Virus record (IMG/VR): IMGVR_UViG_3300025570_002077
Location: 1-21,213 of that record
Strand: one strand, 5' to 3'
Origin: a virus
Length of the DNA stretch: 21,213 nucleotides
The notes beneath the pieces are model-generated. The model was not told the origin of the DNA and searched no databases. It saw only the letters and a program-made list of their open reading frames with translations. This document shows, one piece after another, positions 20,424 to 21,213 of this stretch. The translations under genes and the position numbers were made by a program. The number at the start of each line of letters is the position of its first letter. The first letter of the stretch is position 1.

Positions 20424-20628
20424 CATCGACGATGATTTGTTCGCACAAATTTTTGGAAACTACCACCCTTACGCTGCATGCCGCACAAATAATGTTATTG
20501 TGACTCTCTGATATCTTCCGAACCACTGTACCTTCTGATAAGCCGAACTCTCTGATACGCTGGCAGTCAGCGCCTTTCAGGCATCTGATGATCAGATTAC
20601 AGTTAACACACGCATCAGTAAGGTTCAT
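20419..20628 (-). CDS. FeoA-like small protein with seven cysteines
   Basis: This 69-residue protein has QRIREFGLSEGTVVRKI (about 23-39), matching the core of FeoA domains (R-L-x-E-L-G-L-x-P-G-x-x-V-x-V). A C-terminal strand pair (RVVVSKNLCEQIIVDD) closes the SH3-like barrel. Bacterial FeoA is a cytoplasmic partner of the FeoB iron transporter. Here seven Cys residues are added, including C7-x2-C10 near the start and C48-x2-C51, suggesting that metal is bound. No FeoB is present in the window. It may act as a metal-binding adaptor or regulator. It ends one base before the start region of its neighbour. Confidence 0.55.
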   Translation of the reverse strand: MNLTDACVNCNLIIRCLKGADCQRIREFGLSEGTVVRKISESHNNIICAACSVRVVVSKNLCEQIIVDD

Positions 20629-20629
20629 A

Positions 20630-20860
20630 CTATGCTAACATCCTGATTATAATAAGTGTTAGACCAAACAAAGCCCCTATACTATACATCTTGTATGCAA
20701 AGTGTCTTGTATCTCTCTTACACTTAGTATAGTACTCGTCGTACAAGCGGTCCATACGCGCATCATACTCCTTATCCCTTTCTGACATCTTACTATATGT
20801 CTCTTCAATCAACTCTGACAAGCATTGCTCGTCACCATCTACTAGTTTGTTATCTGTCAT
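20630..20860 (-). CDS. Small C-terminally anchored membrane protein
   Basis: The 76-residue protein has a charged, helical N-terminal 55 residues (ERDKEYDARMDRLYDEYY). One transmembrane helix at the extreme C-terminus follows (YSIGALFGLTLIIIRMLA, about 59-76). This tail-anchored layout resembles small phage lysis or inner-membrane proteins, but there is no motif that identifies it. It lies one base after the FeoA-like start codon region and 5 bases from the next gene. Confidence 0.6.
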   Translation of the reverse strand: MTDNKLVDGDEQCLSELIEETYSKMSERDKEYDARMDRLYDEYYTKCKRDTRHFAYKMYSIGALFGLTLIIIRMLA

Positions 20861-20865
20861 GATTC

Positions 20866-21081
20866 TTAATATGCGTCGTTCATGGCTGCCTGTACCTTCA
20901 CCTCAGCCAACTGATCCTGAATACCACTATAGTTCTCTAAGATAAAGATATAGCGTTCTCGCGACAAGCCGGTCATCTCCCTCGCACGGGGGTCGAACAT
21001 ATTATAGTAACCGGTGAGTCTGACACGCTCGTACGTACGCCAGTCGACAATATCCCTATCTGAGTATCTGTTAATATCCAT
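20866..21081 (-). CDS. Conserved-type phage hypothetical protein
   Basis: The 71 residues include RLTGYYNMFDPRAREMTGL (about 21-39), a segment that looks conserved and is probably a helix-capping or binding loop, followed by a long helix (RERYIFILENYSGIQDQ). The family is not recognised. The start ATG 21079-21081 has no clear ribosome binding site or late motif. It is the first gene of the right-hand minus-strand block, and its leader lies in the 21082-21213 stretch. Confidence 0.55.
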   Translation of the reverse strand: MDINRYSDRDIVDWRTYERVRLTGYYNMFDPRAREMTGLSRERYIFILENYSGIQDQLAEVKVQAAMNDAY

Positions 21082-21105
21082 ACTATGAGTATATCGGTGT
21101 TCCTT

Positions 21106-21210
21106 TTAAGGGCAAGCATCACCGGGTCTCTCAGATAATGCGTAACAGGGAGCTCCCGATTTCCGTATACCCCGGAAAATTCTGGACACGCGAAAATTTT
21201 TTGATGCCAT
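21106..21210 (-). other. Weak 34-codon frame at the window edge
   Basis: A minus-strand frame runs from ATG 21208-21210 to TAA 21106-21108 and encodes a basic, Cys-containing peptide. It could equally be the end of a gene that enters from outside the window. The stretch 21082-21213 also carries a 10-bp palindrome GGGAGCTCCC (about 21150) and a small stem (TTTCCG/CGGAAA). It looks more GC-rich than its surroundings, and its nature is open. Confidence 0.2.
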
Positions 21211-21213
21211 GGC

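Noticed and set aside
1-21213. tRNA genes, CRISPR arrays, insertion sequences, integrase and attachment sites
   Set aside because: None was recognised on reading both strands: no TpsiC-arm-like sequences, no regular spacer repeats, no transposase or integrase motifs.

Overview
The window is AT-rich phage DNA from a T4-like (myovirus) phage, most likely marine. The signs are a two-part gp5-like central baseplate spike, phage-type class I ribonucleotide reductase, a GH24 lysozyme, many copies of the T4-type late promoter motif TATAAATA, and tightly packed genes that often overlap. No photosynthesis genes, tRNA genes, integrase, insertion sequences or CRISPR arrays were seen. The host cannot be read from the sequence; a SAR11 or cyanobacterial myophage is a guess from the gene style.

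Region 1 (1-2244, minus strand) is a compact operon read from dpdA through a PurN-like formyltransferase and a P-loop kinase into queF, which runs off the left edge. QueF makes preQ1 from preQ0, DpdA exchanges guanine in DNA for a 7-deazaguanine, and the formyltransferase fits the proposed dPreQ1 formyltransferase DpdN. Together they predict phage DNA carrying 7-(formylamino)methyl-7-deazaguanine. The kinase is an unexplained fourth member.

Region 2 (2280-5164, plus strand) holds late tail/baseplate genes: a hydrophobic virion-type protein, an OB-fold spike-base protein and a beta-helical spike tip. Region 3 (5161-10897, mostly minus strand) holds small conserved phage genes, a purine phosphoribosyltransferase, a C-x2-C membrane protein, a DUF2452-like protein, and nrdB-nrdA lacking an ATP cone. 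The lysozyme (10935-11648, plus strand) ends at a 24-bp palindrome.

Region 4 (11658-18380, minus strand) is a surface-glycan cassette: three different sulfotransferases, a SAM methyltransferase, two glycosyltransferase-like proteins, a NeuD/PglD-type acyltransferase, a shortened DegT-type aminotransferase and a WcbI-like protein. Late promoter motifs before at least two of its genes suggest it is expressed late, to decorate the virion or change the host envelope. Region 5 (18503-21081, minus strand) is a run of small late genes. They include an acidic and a basic protein with N-terminal sites resembling T4 prohead-protease cleavage sites, a cysteine-rich zinc-binding protein, a FeoA-like protein and a small membrane protein.

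A pattern runs through the window: T4-type late motifs (core TAAATA) lie exactly 5 nt before the start codon at least six times, and 7 nt before it twice more. Sigma-70-like -10 boxes also sit 6-8 nt before the starts of two early-type operons. This predicts leaderless or nearly leaderless mRNAs.
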